A stretch of 64,000 nucleotides of DNA from JBGPTK01 sp963797765 (lineage in GTDB: Bacteria; Acidobacteriota; Terriglobia; Acidiferrales; UBA7541): the NCBI GenBank assembly GCA_963797765.1, contig CAWCQU010000003.1, positions 186,001 to 250,000 of the forward strand, written 5' to 3'. The translations under genes were made by a program, and so were the position numbers. This document shows, in pieces, positions 51,804 to 60,998 of the stretch; position 1 is the first letter of the stretch; each line of letters opens with the position of its first letter. Below the pieces are notes generated by a model, which did not search any database, was not told where the DNA came from, and saw only the letters and a list, made by a program, of their open reading frames with translations.

Positions 51804-51956
51804 TTTTCATCGAGCAGTTAGGAAGCTGCCCGACCAGCATGCATGATGCTGCGCCAGTTCCGTGCCTGGTATTCTTCGACTATTTCTTTGACAAAGGCGT
51901 GGTGGTGAATATGATTATCTCAGCGCCTAAGATCGATCACACCCAGGAGATTCCCA

Positions 51957-52409
51957 ATGCGGACTGACCCTCAGCCAGGGTTTCGCGCCCTTCATATTTG
52001 GCTTTTTATTCTGGTCCTATCCATCGGGACGGTAGTTCTAGCCGTGGCGCGGCCACTACTGGCGCCAAAGGTGGCGTTGCGGACCAGCGGCCTGGTGGCG
52101 ACGGAAAAGGACAACGGCAAGGAAGTGACCGTGCCCAAGGGAGTCAACTTCATCGTCAGCTTGGAGGTCACTTCAGGCACCGGCTACGGTTGGACCATAA
52201 CCAAAGATGGCGCGCCGCGATTGAAATTAATTGGGAAACCGCAGATCGAAAAACCGAAGGACTCCATGCCGGGGGCAACCCAGCGGCAGGTATTCCGGTT
52301 TCAAGCCGTGGATTCCGGCTTGGCGAATCTGGAACTTCGCTACGAGCGGCCGTGGGAAAAAGATAAGCTCCCGGCGCGGACGTTTACCCTGAAGGTGAAT
52401 ATTCCCTAA
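51957..52409 (+). CDS. Chagasin-like (I42) cysteine protease inhibitor, membrane-anchored
   Basis: 150 residues with CAGGAG before the ATG. An N-terminal membrane segment (LHIWLFILVLSIGTVVLAVA) precedes an I42-type inhibitor domain. That domain has VSLEVTSGTGYGWTI, corresponding to the N-P-T-T-G-Y-x-W loop of chagasin, QRQVFRFQAVDSGLANLELR, and RPWE near the end. Bacterial members are thought to block papain-like proteases. The asparagine of the first loop is not conserved. Confidence 0.75.
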   Translation: MRTDPQPGFRALHIWLFILVLSIGTVVLAVARPLLAPKVALRTSGLVATEKDNGKEVTVPKGVNFIVSLEVTSGTGYGWTITKDGAPRLKLIGKPQIEKPKDSMPGATQRQVFRFQAVDSGLANLELRYERPWEKDKLPARTFTLKVNIP

Positions 52410-52495
52410 CTGCCCGTGCGTTCACTCGATTTCGCGCGCATCCCACGACGTCTCTCCGCTTGACAGATTGGCATCCGGGCCGATATAGATTGTGC

Positions 52496-52906
52496 ATGGC
52501 ACAAACATTCCTGATTTTCGAATTCGGCACAAACGAAGAATTAGCGCAGCAAGCGCGTCATCGCCTGGAAGGCTGGAAGCAGGGATTCCGTCTTGGGAAA
52601 AAGCTTGAATTAAAATTCGAACGCTCCGCGACGGAAGAACAAAAAACGGAGAACGGCGAAGAGAAGAAGAAAGTTAAAGGCTCAAAGAAAAAAGATGAGG
52701 AAGAGAAAAGCGGGGAGCAGATTCGCCTGATTATCCGCCTGGATTTTTCCGATCATGAAAAACTTTCTTTCCAGCGCTGGCTCGACCGCATTCCCACGGA
52801 GGAGCCATTCAAATCGGCGAAGAGCGAGATAATTCGTGCAGGCGAAAAAGACTTCGAGAAAACAACGGAGTTATTCGAAACCGAACGCAATTACTCGAAA
52901 CGCTGA
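52496..52906 (+). CDS. Hypothetical charged protein
   Basis: Start taken at ATG 52496 (MAQTFLIFEFGTNEELAQQA); 136 residues. A compact N-terminal alpha/beta part and a C-terminal part (QIRLIIRLDFSDHEKLSFQR) flank a Lys/Glu-rich low-complexity linker (EEKKKVKGSKKKDEEEK). No signal or domain recognised. Encoded shortly after the chagasin-like gene; no evidence of shared function. Confidence 0.6.
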   Translation: MAQTFLIFEFGTNEELAQQARHRLEGWKQGFRLGKKLELKFERSATEEQKTENGEEKKKVKGSKKKDEEEKSGEQIRLIIRLDFSDHEKLSFQRWLDRIPTEEPFKSAKSEIIRAGEKDFEKTTELFETERNYSKR

Positions 52907-53043
52907 TTCAGCCTGACCCCGGGAAGTTTTCAATTCCGGCAAGATCCGCGCGCAGGGCTACAAAGCCCCGGCATTCTTGAGGTTTTACTATCCGTAGTGG
53001 TTGAATCCAAGTTCCGCGAAATGGAAGCGAAAAATCCGTTGGT

Positions 53044-53217
53044 TTAACGAGCGCGGGACTGCATCCGCTCCAGCGTTTCAAGAAAGGAATCATTGAAGTC
53101 GATCGCTTCTTCATCCGGATCGGCGGAGCCCGCATGCAGCATCTGGGCCACCGGGTAAGCGATTAGGATTGACACAAAGAACCAAATCTTCAGCACCAGA
53201 AACAAAGTAGTCAGCAT
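53044..53217 (-). CDS. 57-residue single-span membrane protein
   Basis: ATG 53217 with GGAGG five bases upstream. One membrane helix (TLFLVLKIWFFVSILIAYPV) is followed by an acidic tail (SADPDEEAIDFNDSFLETLE). The ribosome site and coherent topology support a real small gene. It lies downstream of the permease gene on the same strand, 166 bp away. Function unknown. Confidence 0.55.
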   Translation of the reverse strand: MLTTLFLVLKIWFFVSILIAYPVAQMLHAGSADPDEEAIDFNDSFLETLERMQSRAR

Positions 53218-53382
53218 CCCCTACCTCCGTCCCACAAGGTATAGCACAGTGGGAGGTTGCAACCCCTCCGCCAAACACTTCATACCCTCGTTTATTTTGT
53301 AAGTCAATGAATCTTTGTGGGATGGCTGCCAGGAACCAGTGGCACTTATGGTCCTGCTGGTAATCACAGTACCGTGTAGCGG

Positions 53383-54765
53383 CTACCTCTTCCCACCCCA
53401 AACTGCCGGCCTTCCGTGACCTCGTCCCCGGTGGTAAATCCAGCTCACGAGATAGAGAATTGGACCTGCAGCAACGAGCCAGAAACCCAAAGTTAAGGCG
53501 TTGAGGCCCCACGCGTTCTCAGAGCGATTGCGGACTATAGTCACCACGATCAGAGCCAGCGGTCCAAGCCCGATCAGGAATGCCCCCGCCAGTCCGCCGG
53601 GGACGCGGTAGGGCCGTTCCAATTCTGGCTCCCGTATGCGAAGTGCGACTAAGGCCCAGAATTCCAATAGGATACTGAGTCCGGTCAGGAGAACGTCCAG
53701 AATTACCAGCGGCTCAAATCCAAGCTGGAAACAAAAGGCCCAGCCGATTGCGCAAGTGATGATTGCAACCCATGGGACGCCTGTCCTGGGATGCCGGCGC
53801 GCAAATACTTTAGGTAAATAGCCGTCCGCACTCATCACCATGGGCAGACGCGTCAACGAAAGCATCAGGGAGTTGAAGGATCCAAAGGCCCCCACCACCC
53901 CGGCAAGCGCCAGGGCAGTGGCGAGGCCTGCTCCTCCAAGAGTGCGGCCAAGATCAACCCATCCGCCGTCAGTCCAGGAATTTGGATTGATGCCGGTGAT
54001 GGACACGGCAGCGACGGGGATGAGATAGGCGATGACGACCAACGCAACCGCACAGGCCATCGCCAAAGGGTAGGTTCGTTGGGGCCGATCCACTTCGCCG
54101 CCGATGGTGGAAACATTGTCCCAGCCCATGAAGTTCCACATGGCGATCAGGATGCCGCCCAGAATATCCGCGTGCCAAAGAGCGGCGTGTGAAACGCCTG
54201 CAGGGGAGCGGTGCAGAAACGCAAATACCACCAGCACGGCAAACGGGCTGAGTAACAAGAATCCCAGATATATAGAGCCTTCGCCTACAGCCCGCGTACC
54301 GCAAATATTCCAGATCGTACAGATGGCAATCATGGCCAGGCCAAGAATGGTTTTCCAGTGTCCTTGATCCACTCCGGGGACCAGGCGTCCCAGGTAAGCG
54401 ACGAATAAAGTGGGATAGATCGCCATGTCGAAGAAACTGCCAACCAGACTGAGCCAGGTTTCCTGGTAGCCCCAAAAAGGGCCCATGGACCGCTTTACCC
54501 AGATGTAGAAACCGCCCTCGTCGGGAATAGCGCTGGCGAGTTCGCTGACCATGAGCGCTGTGGGCAGGCTCCAGAGCAAGGGCGTAATCACCAGGATCAG
54601 AAGCGTGCCCATATAGCCGGATTTTTCGACGATTTCTTCGATCCCAAAGGGACCGCCGGAAACCATGAAGTAAGTGGCGGCCACCAGCGGCAGCAATGTC
54701 AGCTTGCGGGGAGAAATACGAAGGATCGATTCGCGCGCGGCGGAGCGGCCGCGAACCACATTCAC
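53383..54765 (-). CDS. APC-superfamily amino-acid permease
   Basis: 460 residues, GTG start, about twelve membrane helices. The first half has PLVAATYFMVSGGPFGIEEI and the loop ELASAIPDEGGFYIWVKRSM, with the helix 1 glycine-rich break typical of APC transporters. MWNFMGWDNVSTIGGEVDRP matches helix 6. Probably imports or exchanges an amino acid or polyamine; the substrate is not readable. The upstream region contains the perfect palindrome TGTTATAACA (54800-54809), a possible regulator site. Confidence 0.85.
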   Translation of the reverse strand: MNVVRGRSAARESILRISPRKLTLLPLVAATYFMVSGGPFGIEEIVEKSGYMGTLLILVITPLLWSLPTALMVSELASAIPDEGGFYIWVKRSMGPFWGYQETWLSLVGSFFDMAIYPTLFVAYLGRLVPGVDQGHWKTILGLAMIAICTIWNICGTRAVGEGSIYLGFLLLSPFAVLVVFAFLHRSPAGVSHAALWHADILGGILIAMWNFMGWDNVSTIGGEVDRPQRTYPLAMACAVALVVIAYLIPVAAVSITGINPNSWTDGGWVDLGRTLGGAGLATALALAGVVGAFGSFNSLMLSLTRLPMVMSADGYLPKVFARRHPRTGVPWVAIITCAIGWAFCFQLGFEPLVILDVLLTGLSILLEFWALVALRIREPELERPYRVPGGLAGAFLIGLGPLALIVVTIVRNRSENAWGLNALTLGFWLVAAGPILYLVSWIYHRGRGHGRPAVWGGKR

Positions 54766-55161
54766 TCAAATGCTCCGAACAATTTTTGTTGCACGAATTT
54801 GTTATAACACTCTGCTGGAAAAAATAAAGAATCTTCACGCGAATTTCTAAATTTTGTGGAATCTCATTTTGCGGAAGTTACTTTCGAGGCGCACGCGGAT
54901 CTTTTCTTGCCCGGAGAATGCCTGCTCCGAATGACTCGCCACGCCGCACCAGCTTCGGGAATGCTTTCTGGGCAATCTCTCCCTGGTGTGGTATTTCATC
55001 CGCGTGCCCGGCGCGGGAACCTGGGGCTGGAACCGGCCCGGCCAGTTCGCCGGTACCCGGCATTGAAACCGGGTCATCCTCTGGCTGTGTGAGACGGAGA
55101 AGTTTCGCTATAATGGTTCGAACTTTTCACCCGGCGGCACCGCGATCGCGAAAGGAACTCC
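54766..55161. other. Divergent intergenic region, permease and E1 dehydrogenase
   Basis: Its left part is AT-rich and holds the palindrome near 54800. Its right part holds the candidate promoter of the E1 gene. Open frames at 54850-55190 overlap each other and look random. Confidence 0.45.
55086..55114 (+). promoter_or_regulatory. Candidate promoter of the E1 dehydrogenase gene
   Basis: A perfect -10 box TATAAT (55109-55114) lies 48 bp before the ATG at 55162. The -35 position (TGTGTG, 17 bp upstream) is weak, so an activator may be needed. Confidence 0.4.
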
Positions 55162-57318
55162 ATGGCCACTTCTACGCGAACGAAGACTGCGAAGTTTGAT
55201 TCCGCGAACTATCACGGGCTGGATCGCGATTCGCTGATCCGCATGTACCGGACGATGTTTCTTTCGCGGAAACTGGACGACCGCGAAATCCAGCTCAAGC
55301 GCCAAAACCGAATTTACTTTCAGATCAGCGGGGCAGGGCACGAAGGCGTGCTCGCCGCCGCGGGCATGCTGCTGAAACCTGCGTACGATTGGATTTATCC
55401 ATATTATCGCGACCGCGCGCTGTGCCTGATGTTGGGTGTGACACCGTACGAAATGCTGCTGCAGGCGGTTGGCGCGAAGGACGACCCAAGCTCCGGCGGC
55501 CGGCAAATGCCCTCGCACTGGGGCAACCAGAAGTTGAATATCGTTTCGCGATCTTCTCCCACGGGAACGCAGTGGCTGCAGTCGGCTGGCTGCGCGGAAG
55601 CATCCCTTTATTACGATCGATTTCCCCGCGCTTTCGATCAAGCCAGAAATGCCCCCCTGGGCGACGCGGTGCGGCACCAGCCGGACGAAGTGACGTACGT
55701 TTCGGGCGGCGAGGGATCCACCAGCGAAGGTGAATTCTACGAAGCGTTGAATGCGGCCTGCACCAAGAAATTACCAGTGCTGTTTTTGATCGAGGACAAT
55801 GGGTATGCCATCTCCGTGCCCATTGAAGTGCAAACCGCGGGGGGAAGCATCTCCAAAGTGGTCTCCGGGTTCGAAGGCCTGCAGGTGGAGGAATGCGACG
55901 GCACCGAGCCGCTGGAAAGCTATGCTGCGCTGGAACGCGCCATGGATTATTGCCGCGCGCGCAAAGGGCCAGCGCTGGTACACGCGCACGTGACGCGTCC
56001 CTATTCCCACTCGCTTTCCGACGATGAAAAACTTTACAAGTGCGCGGAGGAGCGCGAGGGGGAAGCACAGCGCGATCCGATTACGAAGTTTGGATTGTTC
56101 CTGGTGCGCGAAGGAATTCTGGACGAAGCCGCGCTGGAGAAACTAGAGGCGGAGGTGGAGCACGAAGTCCGCGAGGCCGCCGATCGTGCTCTTGTTGCCG
56201 AGCTTCCCGCTCGCGATTCTTACCGGCTGTGGGTTTATTCACCGGACGTCGATCCAACCGCCAAACAGTTTTCGAAGGAAGCGTTAGTTTCCGGCGATCC
56301 CAAAACAATGGTCGAGATGGTGGCGGCCACTTTGATGGAGGAAATGGGCCGGGACGAGCGCATCCTGGTATTCGGTGAAGATGTAGCCGATTGCAGCCGC
56401 GAGGAATATCTTCACGAAGTGAAAGGGAAGGGCGGCGTATTCAAAGCGACTGCGGGATTGCAGCGGAAATATGGGGCGGCTCGCGTCTTTAATTCTCCGC
56501 TGGCGGAAGCAGGCATCGTGGGCCGCGCCATTGGCATGGCCACACGGGGCTTGAAGCCCGTCCCCGAAATTCAATTTTTTGATTACATCTGGCCAGCCAT
56601 GATGCAGCTCCGCAACGAACTGCCCACCCTGCGCTGGCGATCGGCTGGAAGTTTCAAGGCTCCGGTGGTGATCCGCGTCGCGATCGGAGGCTATTTGACC
56701 GGCGGAGCGATCTATCACAGCCAGTGCGGCGAATCGATTTTCACGCATACTCCTGGTTTGCGCGTGGTGATGCCTTCTACCGCGCTTGATGTTTGCGGCA
56801 TGCTGCGGACCGCGATTCGCGCTGATGATCCGGTGATGTTCCTGGAACATAAGCATCTTTACCGCCAGCCTTACAACCGTTCCGCCTATCCGGGACCGGA
56901 TTTCACGATTCCTTTTGGGAAGGCTCGAGTGGTCCGCGAGGGGACGGATGTGAGCGTCATCACTTATGGTGCACTGGTGCATCGAGCCGAGGTGGCGGCA
57001 GCCCAGCTGGGACGCGAAGGGTTCTCCGCCGAAATTATCGATTTGCGAAGTTTGAGTCCTTACGATTGGGATGCGATTGCGGCCACGGTCCGCAAAACGA
57101 ACCGCGTCATCGTCGCATACGAAGACACGCTTTCCTGGGGTTTTGGGGCTGAAATCGCGGCTCGGATTGCCGACGAGTTATTCGGCGACCTGGACGCTCC
57201 CGTCCGCCGTGTGGCGGCCAAGGATACCTGGTGCGCCTACCAACCAAAGCTCGAGGATGAAATATTGCCGCAGGTAGAGGATATCGTTGCGGCGGTGAAG
57301 GGACTTGCAAGGTATTAG
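55162..57318 (+). CDS. 2-oxoacid dehydrogenase E1, alpha and beta subunits fused
   Basis: 718 residues. Residues about 25-330 are the E1-alpha half (FLSRKLDDREIQLKRQNRIY; thiamine-diphosphate motif GGEGSTSEGEFYEALN ... EDNGYAISVP). Residues about 375-715 are the E1-beta half (VFGEDVADCSREEYLHEVKG; FNSPLAEAGIVGRAIGMA; EIQFFDYIWPAMMQ). Decarboxylates a 2-oxoacid, probably branched-chain or pyruvate, feeding an E2 lipoyl enzyme. No E2 or E3 gene is adjacent. The usual GDGxxSEG start of the cofactor motif reads GGEGSTSEG here, a small deviation. Confidence 0.9.
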   Translation: MATSTRTKTAKFDSANYHGLDRDSLIRMYRTMFLSRKLDDREIQLKRQNRIYFQISGAGHEGVLAAAGMLLKPAYDWIYPYYRDRALCLMLGVTPYEMLLQAVGAKDDPSSGGRQMPSHWGNQKLNIVSRSSPTGTQWLQSAGCAEASLYYDRFPRAFDQARNAPLGDAVRHQPDEVTYVSGGEGSTSEGEFYEALNAACTKKLPVLFLIEDNGYAISVPIEVQTAGGSISKVVSGFEGLQVEECDGTEPLESYAALERAMDYCRARKGPALVHAHVTRPYSHSLSDDEKLYKCAEEREGEAQRDPITKFGLFLVREGILDEAALEKLEAEVEHEVREAADRALVAELPARDSYRLWVYSPDVDPTAKQFSKEALVSGDPKTMVEMVAATLMEEMGRDERILVFGEDVADCSREEYLHEVKGKGGVFKATAGLQRKYGAARVFNSPLAEAGIVGRAIGMATRGLKPVPEIQFFDYIWPAMMQLRNELPTLRWRSAGSFKAPVVIRVAIGGYLTGGAIYHSQCGESIFTHTPGLRVVMPSTALDVCGMLRTAIRADDPVMFLEHKHLYRQPYNRSAYPGPDFTIPFGKARVVREGTDVSVITYGALVHRAEVAAAQLGREGFSAEIIDLRSLSPYDWDAIAATVRKTNRVIVAYEDTLSWGFGAEIAARIADELFGDLDAPVRRVAAKDTWCAYQPKLEDEILPQVEDIVAAVKGLARY

Positions 57319-57453
57319 TGCCCCGGCATGCGCAGTAATAACAGTCTTTGAGCGGTCCTGCGTTGAAGTTTGTAATCCGAAACCTTTTTGCCAATTCGGT
57401 CGTATACTCTAGCAGGAGGCCGGGCGTTGGCTGGCCCGGCCAGGAGGGGACCG

Positions 57454-57804
57454 ATGTACTGCCAGAACTGCCGAAGAGATATCTCTGAAAATTCGAATTT
57501 TTGCTATTTTTGCGGCGCCCATCAGGCGGTTGCGCCCCAAAGCCAAATGCCTCCCAAGCGGTTAATGCGCTCGGCGACAGACTTGAAGATTGCAGGGGTG
57601 TGCGGGGGACTTGCGGAATACGCCGGCTTGGATTCGACGATCGTGCGGCTATTGTGGGCGCTAGTAACTTTCTGTACGGGAATTGTTCCTGGACTGGTGG
57701 TGTACCTGGTCGCGTGGGTGATTATGCCTGTCGCGCCGATCTATATTTCCGCGCCGGCGGCCTCGGCGCCTCCTAACGCGCACCAGAGTGCCGGGCCTGC
57801 GTGA
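57454..57804 (+). CDS. PspC-domain protein with N-terminal zinc ribbon
   Basis: Start at ATG 57454 with AGGAGGGG upstream; 116 residues. The zinc ribbon (MYCQNCRRDISENSNFCYFC) is followed by a PspC domain (DLKIAGVCGGLAEYAGLDST, VRLLWALVTFCTGIVPGLVV, YLVAWVIMP). PspC proteins sense or respond to membrane stress. Zinc-ribbon fusions occur elsewhere. It follows the E1 gene by 135 bp. Confidence 0.85.
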   Translation: MYCQNCRRDISENSNFCYFCGAHQAVAPQSQMPPKRLMRSATDLKIAGVCGGLAEYAGLDSTIVRLLWALVTFCTGIVPGLVVYLVAWVIMPVAPIYISAPAASAPPNAHQSAGPA

Positions 57805-57812
57805 ACCTGGCG

Positions 57813-58220
57813 TCAGGCCTTGTCTCTGAAGATGGCGTAGTCGATGGATAGGAGACCGGCGCCGGTCGCCACGAGCGCGAAGGCGCCAACCGCGAGAGCC
57901 AGGGGAAGTTGGTAATTCGAAACAGCCATTGGACCGCCTTGCGGCAGATGTACTTTCCAGATGGCGACGGCCATTTCGCCGGCCAGCAATAGAGCCGAAA
58001 TTCGTGTTGCGAATCCCGCCAGCAGCGACAAGCCTCCAAAAAATTCGACCACTCCGGCGATGTAAACGAAGTATGTGGGGAAGCCCATTCGTGGAAATCC
58101 TTGCATGGCTTGCTGGGTTTGCGTAAATAACTTGGGATATCCGTGGTAGATAAAGATGATGCCCAATCCCCAGCGCAATAATAGAAGCGCAAGTGGTCTC
58201 AGTTTATCGAAACTGCGCAT
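57813..58220 (-). CDS. DoxX-family membrane protein
   Basis: 135 residues, four membrane helices (ALLLLRWGLGIIFIYHGYPK; YFVYIAGVVEFFGGLSLLAG; ATRISALLLAGEMAVAIWKV; LALAVGAFALVATGAGLLSI). The YHGYPKL and GVVEFFGG motifs are typical of DoxX/DUF4267-like proteins linked to thiol or oxidative stress. Convergent with the PspC gene, separated by eight bases. Confidence 0.85.
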   Translation of the reverse strand: MRSFDKLRPLALLLLRWGLGIIFIYHGYPKLFTQTQQAMQGFPRMGFPTYFVYIAGVVEFFGGLSLLAGFATRISALLLAGEMAVAIWKVHLPQGGPMAVSNYQLPLALAVGAFALVATGAGLLSIDYAIFRDKA

Positions 58221-58559
58221 TCAACTTGCCTCCTCAAGCAGACTCGAGTTAGTTTCGTTCGACGCGCTCGCATTCTAGCAGAAACTTAAATGCGAAGCGG
58301 TCAACGGTGCTGTTGCAACTTTCTTTGATCATCCGAAAAACTTGGGGCTGGAATCATAGTTGCACAACGATAATGTTGTAGAATGGGTTCTGCCATCCGA
58401 ACAGGAAGCCACTTGATTGCTTCTCGCTCAGCCAGTGTCTGCAATAGCAGTGGAGCATGCCCCGGCCTGAATGCCGCGATCCACTCTCTGATATTTGCAG
58501 CGTTTCTTGATTCCATTTGGCGCATATCTTTTTCTTGATCCGGAGATTAGGCAACACTC

Positions 58560-59555
58560 ATGCGTAAGGCCCTTATCTATCTTGGAATTCTTGTCCTGGG
58601 CGGAGGCATCGTTTATTGGCGGATCCGCTCGCAGCGGCCTCCGGCTGAATGGGCGTTCAGCGCGGAACGGAAGGTCACGTTGTGGAGCAGCAATGCACAA
58701 GTGCGCGAGCCTCTTACCACGCTTTCTTATGGGGAGCGATTGAATGTGCTCAGCCGCTTGGGAGATAGCGCTCGAGTCCGCACGGCGCAGGGGCTTACGG
58801 GTTGGGTCGATCAGCATCAATTGATGGAACCTCAACTTTGGGATCGCGTGACGGCTCTGGTATCTCTTACGCGTTCCATGCCGGTGCAAGCGGTGGGACA
58901 CACCAAAGTGGTCAGTAACCTTCGTATTGAACCGGGTCGTGATACCCAACGCATCGTTCAAGTGGGCCGCTTGGTTCCGGTGGATGTACTCGAACGGAAA
59001 GCTGTGGATGCGCCTGCCGCGGGCGATAACGACGCGCCAGCTGGCCAAGATGCGCCCCAAGAAGATTGGTTGCTGGTCCATACCAAAGTGCAGGACCTGG
59101 GCGAATTCGCAGGCTGGGTGCTTGCACGATTTATCGAGCTTGATTTGCCGGATCCGCTTCCGGATTACACGAACGCAGCCGATGTTCACGTGGTGGGATG
59201 GTTTGTTCTAAACCACGTTCAAGATGGCCCGGAATTGAAGCCGCAATATTTGGTGATCGGTACTCGCCGCGGTGAGGGCCGGGCGTGCGATTTCACCATG
59301 CTCCGCGCGTATACCTGGGGAGCCAAACGCAAACGTTATGAGACGGCCTACACGGAAAGCGGTCTTTGTGGAAAGATGCCTCTGCACATGGATGCGGCTA
59401 GCCAACCAGGTGGCGACGCTGATTTCAGTTTCAGCGAAATCAGCCTGGACGGCAAACAGGAAGCGCATTATCACATGCACCAGACTATTATCCGGCGCGT
59501 TCGCGAGCCCGGAGAAGCTAAGCACTCGAAACCGAAAGCGCCTCCCCACCACTAG
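58560..59555 (+). CDS. Membrane-anchored SH3-like domain protein
   Basis: 331 residues. An N-terminal membrane segment (KALIYLGILVLGGGIVYW) is followed by two bacterial SH3-like regions. The first is TLWSSNAQVREPLTTLSYGE ... GWVDQHQL and the second is VVSNLRIEPGRDTQRIVQVG ... AGWVLARF. A C-terminal domain of unknown type follows. Possibly cell-wall associated. No enzyme motif. Confidence 0.72.
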   Translation: MRKALIYLGILVLGGGIVYWRIRSQRPPAEWAFSAERKVTLWSSNAQVREPLTTLSYGERLNVLSRLGDSARVRTAQGLTGWVDQHQLMEPQLWDRVTALVSLTRSMPVQAVGHTKVVSNLRIEPGRDTQRIVQVGRLVPVDVLERKAVDAPAAGDNDAPAGQDAPQEDWLLVHTKVQDLGEFAGWVLARFIELDLPDPLPDYTNAADVHVVGWFVLNHVQDGPELKPQYLVIGTRRGEGRACDFTMLRAYTWGAKRKRYETAYTESGLCGKMPLHMDAASQPGGDADFSFSEISLDGKQEAHYHMHQTIIRRVREPGEAKHSKPKAPPHH

Positions 59556-59703
59556 TCGATCCGTATTTGCCGGCGCCGAATCGTATTGGCAGCACGAATA
59601 CTCTCAAACCTTTTGGAAAAAGATTACTGTAAGGACGCAGGGAGATTCCGCTGCATGAAAGAATAATTTCTCGTTGCGTTATACTTTGCGTTCGAGCCTT
59701 CCC

Positions 59704-60645
59704 GTGAAAATTGCAATTCTTCTGTCCTTTTCATTTTTTTTCGTAGCGTGTTCGCCGGCGCAATCGCTTACACCCAAGCCGGTTTCGCCTGTGCTCCAAT
59801 ACCGGGGCGCGTGGGGAACATTGGGAGACGATCCAGGGCAGCTTCAGCAACCCGTTGCCATGGCCGTGGATCGCATGGGCAACACTTTCCTCGCGGATGT
59901 CCGCAAAGGTTCCACGTTGGTGCACAAGTATGATTCGGAAGGCCATCCGCTACTTTCTTTTTTTGTTGATGGCTGCCAGCACCCTTCAAGCATTGCCGTC
60001 GATTGGGGCGGATCGATCTACCTGGCGGACCGGCACACTGGAACGATATTTATATTCACGCCGGACGGTCAGTTTTTGGAGACGATTCGCCACGCTGCTG
60101 GCCGAGCTTTTGTAGATCCTGTGAGTTTGGCTGTGGGAACCAGCGGCCAACTTTACATTTTGGAATCGAGCGCGAGTCGAATCGTGAAGGTCGATTGGTT
60201 TGGCCATGAACTGAAGACCTGGGGCACGAAGGGAAGCGCTCCCGGTGAATTCGATGAGCCTTCGAAAGTCGCACTCTCCGAGGACGGTTTTGTTTTCGTC
60301 GCCGATTCAGGCAATCACCGCGTACAGGAGTTCAATTCCGATGGAGACTTCATCGTCCAGTGGCCGCTTCCCGAGTCGATTTCTTCCGGACGCGCGGACG
60401 GCGATCCTGAATACAGCATCGCCGCCTCGAACAAATTGGTAGTCGCGTCGGAAAGCGGTTACGGCCGAGTAGTATTTTGGACGATCAATGGACAACCGAA
60501 AGCCAACGTTAACGATCTGCTGATTCGCGCGACTTCGCTGCCGCCGCTGCCGGAAGATGTGGCCCTGACCACAAAAGGGGATTTGCTGATTCTTGGTTCG
60601 GCGGGTGCGGTGCCGCGTGTCCTCCGCTTCCACGTCAATTTCTAA
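59704..60645 (+). CDS. NHL-repeat lipoprotein
   Basis: GTG 59704 is preferred; the signal ends FFFVACSPAQS, a lipobox. About 313 residues with five or six NHL-type propeller blades (QQPVAMAVDRMGNTFLADVR; HPSSIAVDWGGSIYLADRHT; EPSKVALSEDGFVFVADSGN, followed by HRVQEF). Such propellers bind ligands or proteins; no catalytic role can be shown. Confidence 0.8.
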   Translation: MKIAILLSFSFFFVACSPAQSLTPKPVSPVLQYRGAWGTLGDDPGQLQQPVAMAVDRMGNTFLADVRKGSTLVHKYDSEGHPLLSFFVDGCQHPSSIAVDWGGSIYLADRHTGTIFIFTPDGQFLETIRHAAGRAFVDPVSLAVGTSGQLYILESSASRIVKVDWFGHELKTWGTKGSAPGEFDEPSKVALSEDGFVFVADSGNHRVQEFNSDGDFIVQWPLPESISSGRADGDPEYSIAASNKLVVASESGYGRVVFWTINGQPKANVNDLLIRATSLPPLPEDVALTTKGDLLILGSAGAVPRVLRFHVNF

Positions 60646-60728
60646 AGTCCATCTTAGTAAACGGCCCGGCAGGTTTCTCGGCCGGTCTTCAGGGGCCAAA
60701 GCCCCCCTTTTCAATGCAATCCGATGTT

Positions 60729-60901
60729 GGAGCTGAAGAGCCTGTGTGGCAACTCGGTTCTGGTTGTCGTCATGCCTGCGCGCATTCAGCCACGTAGTTG
60801 AAACCAAAGATGCCACCCTCCCGACAGAATTCGTCGGGCGAGGAAGGGTGGCGCTACACGATCTCGCGTATTCGGCGTTGCCACACAGACTCTGAAGCTC
60901 C
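60729..60901. repeat. MITE-like element with terminal inverted repeats, copy C (complete)
   Basis: Left end GGAGCTGAAGAGCCTGTGTG-GCAAC (60729-60753) and right end GTTGCCACACAGACTCTGAA-GCTCC (60877-60901) match as inverted repeats at about 22 of 25 positions. The interior contains the hairpin CCACCCTCCCGAC ... GTCGGGCGAGGAAGGGTGG. Both ends share flanking bases with the other copies. Confidence 0.75.
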
Positions 60902-60998
60902 GACCCCTAAGAACCATTTACGGGATAGGTTCTGGTTGCTCGCCTGATCGATTGCGGACGTTGCAATCCGCTCGTGAGTGTGGAACGCTTGGCACCCT

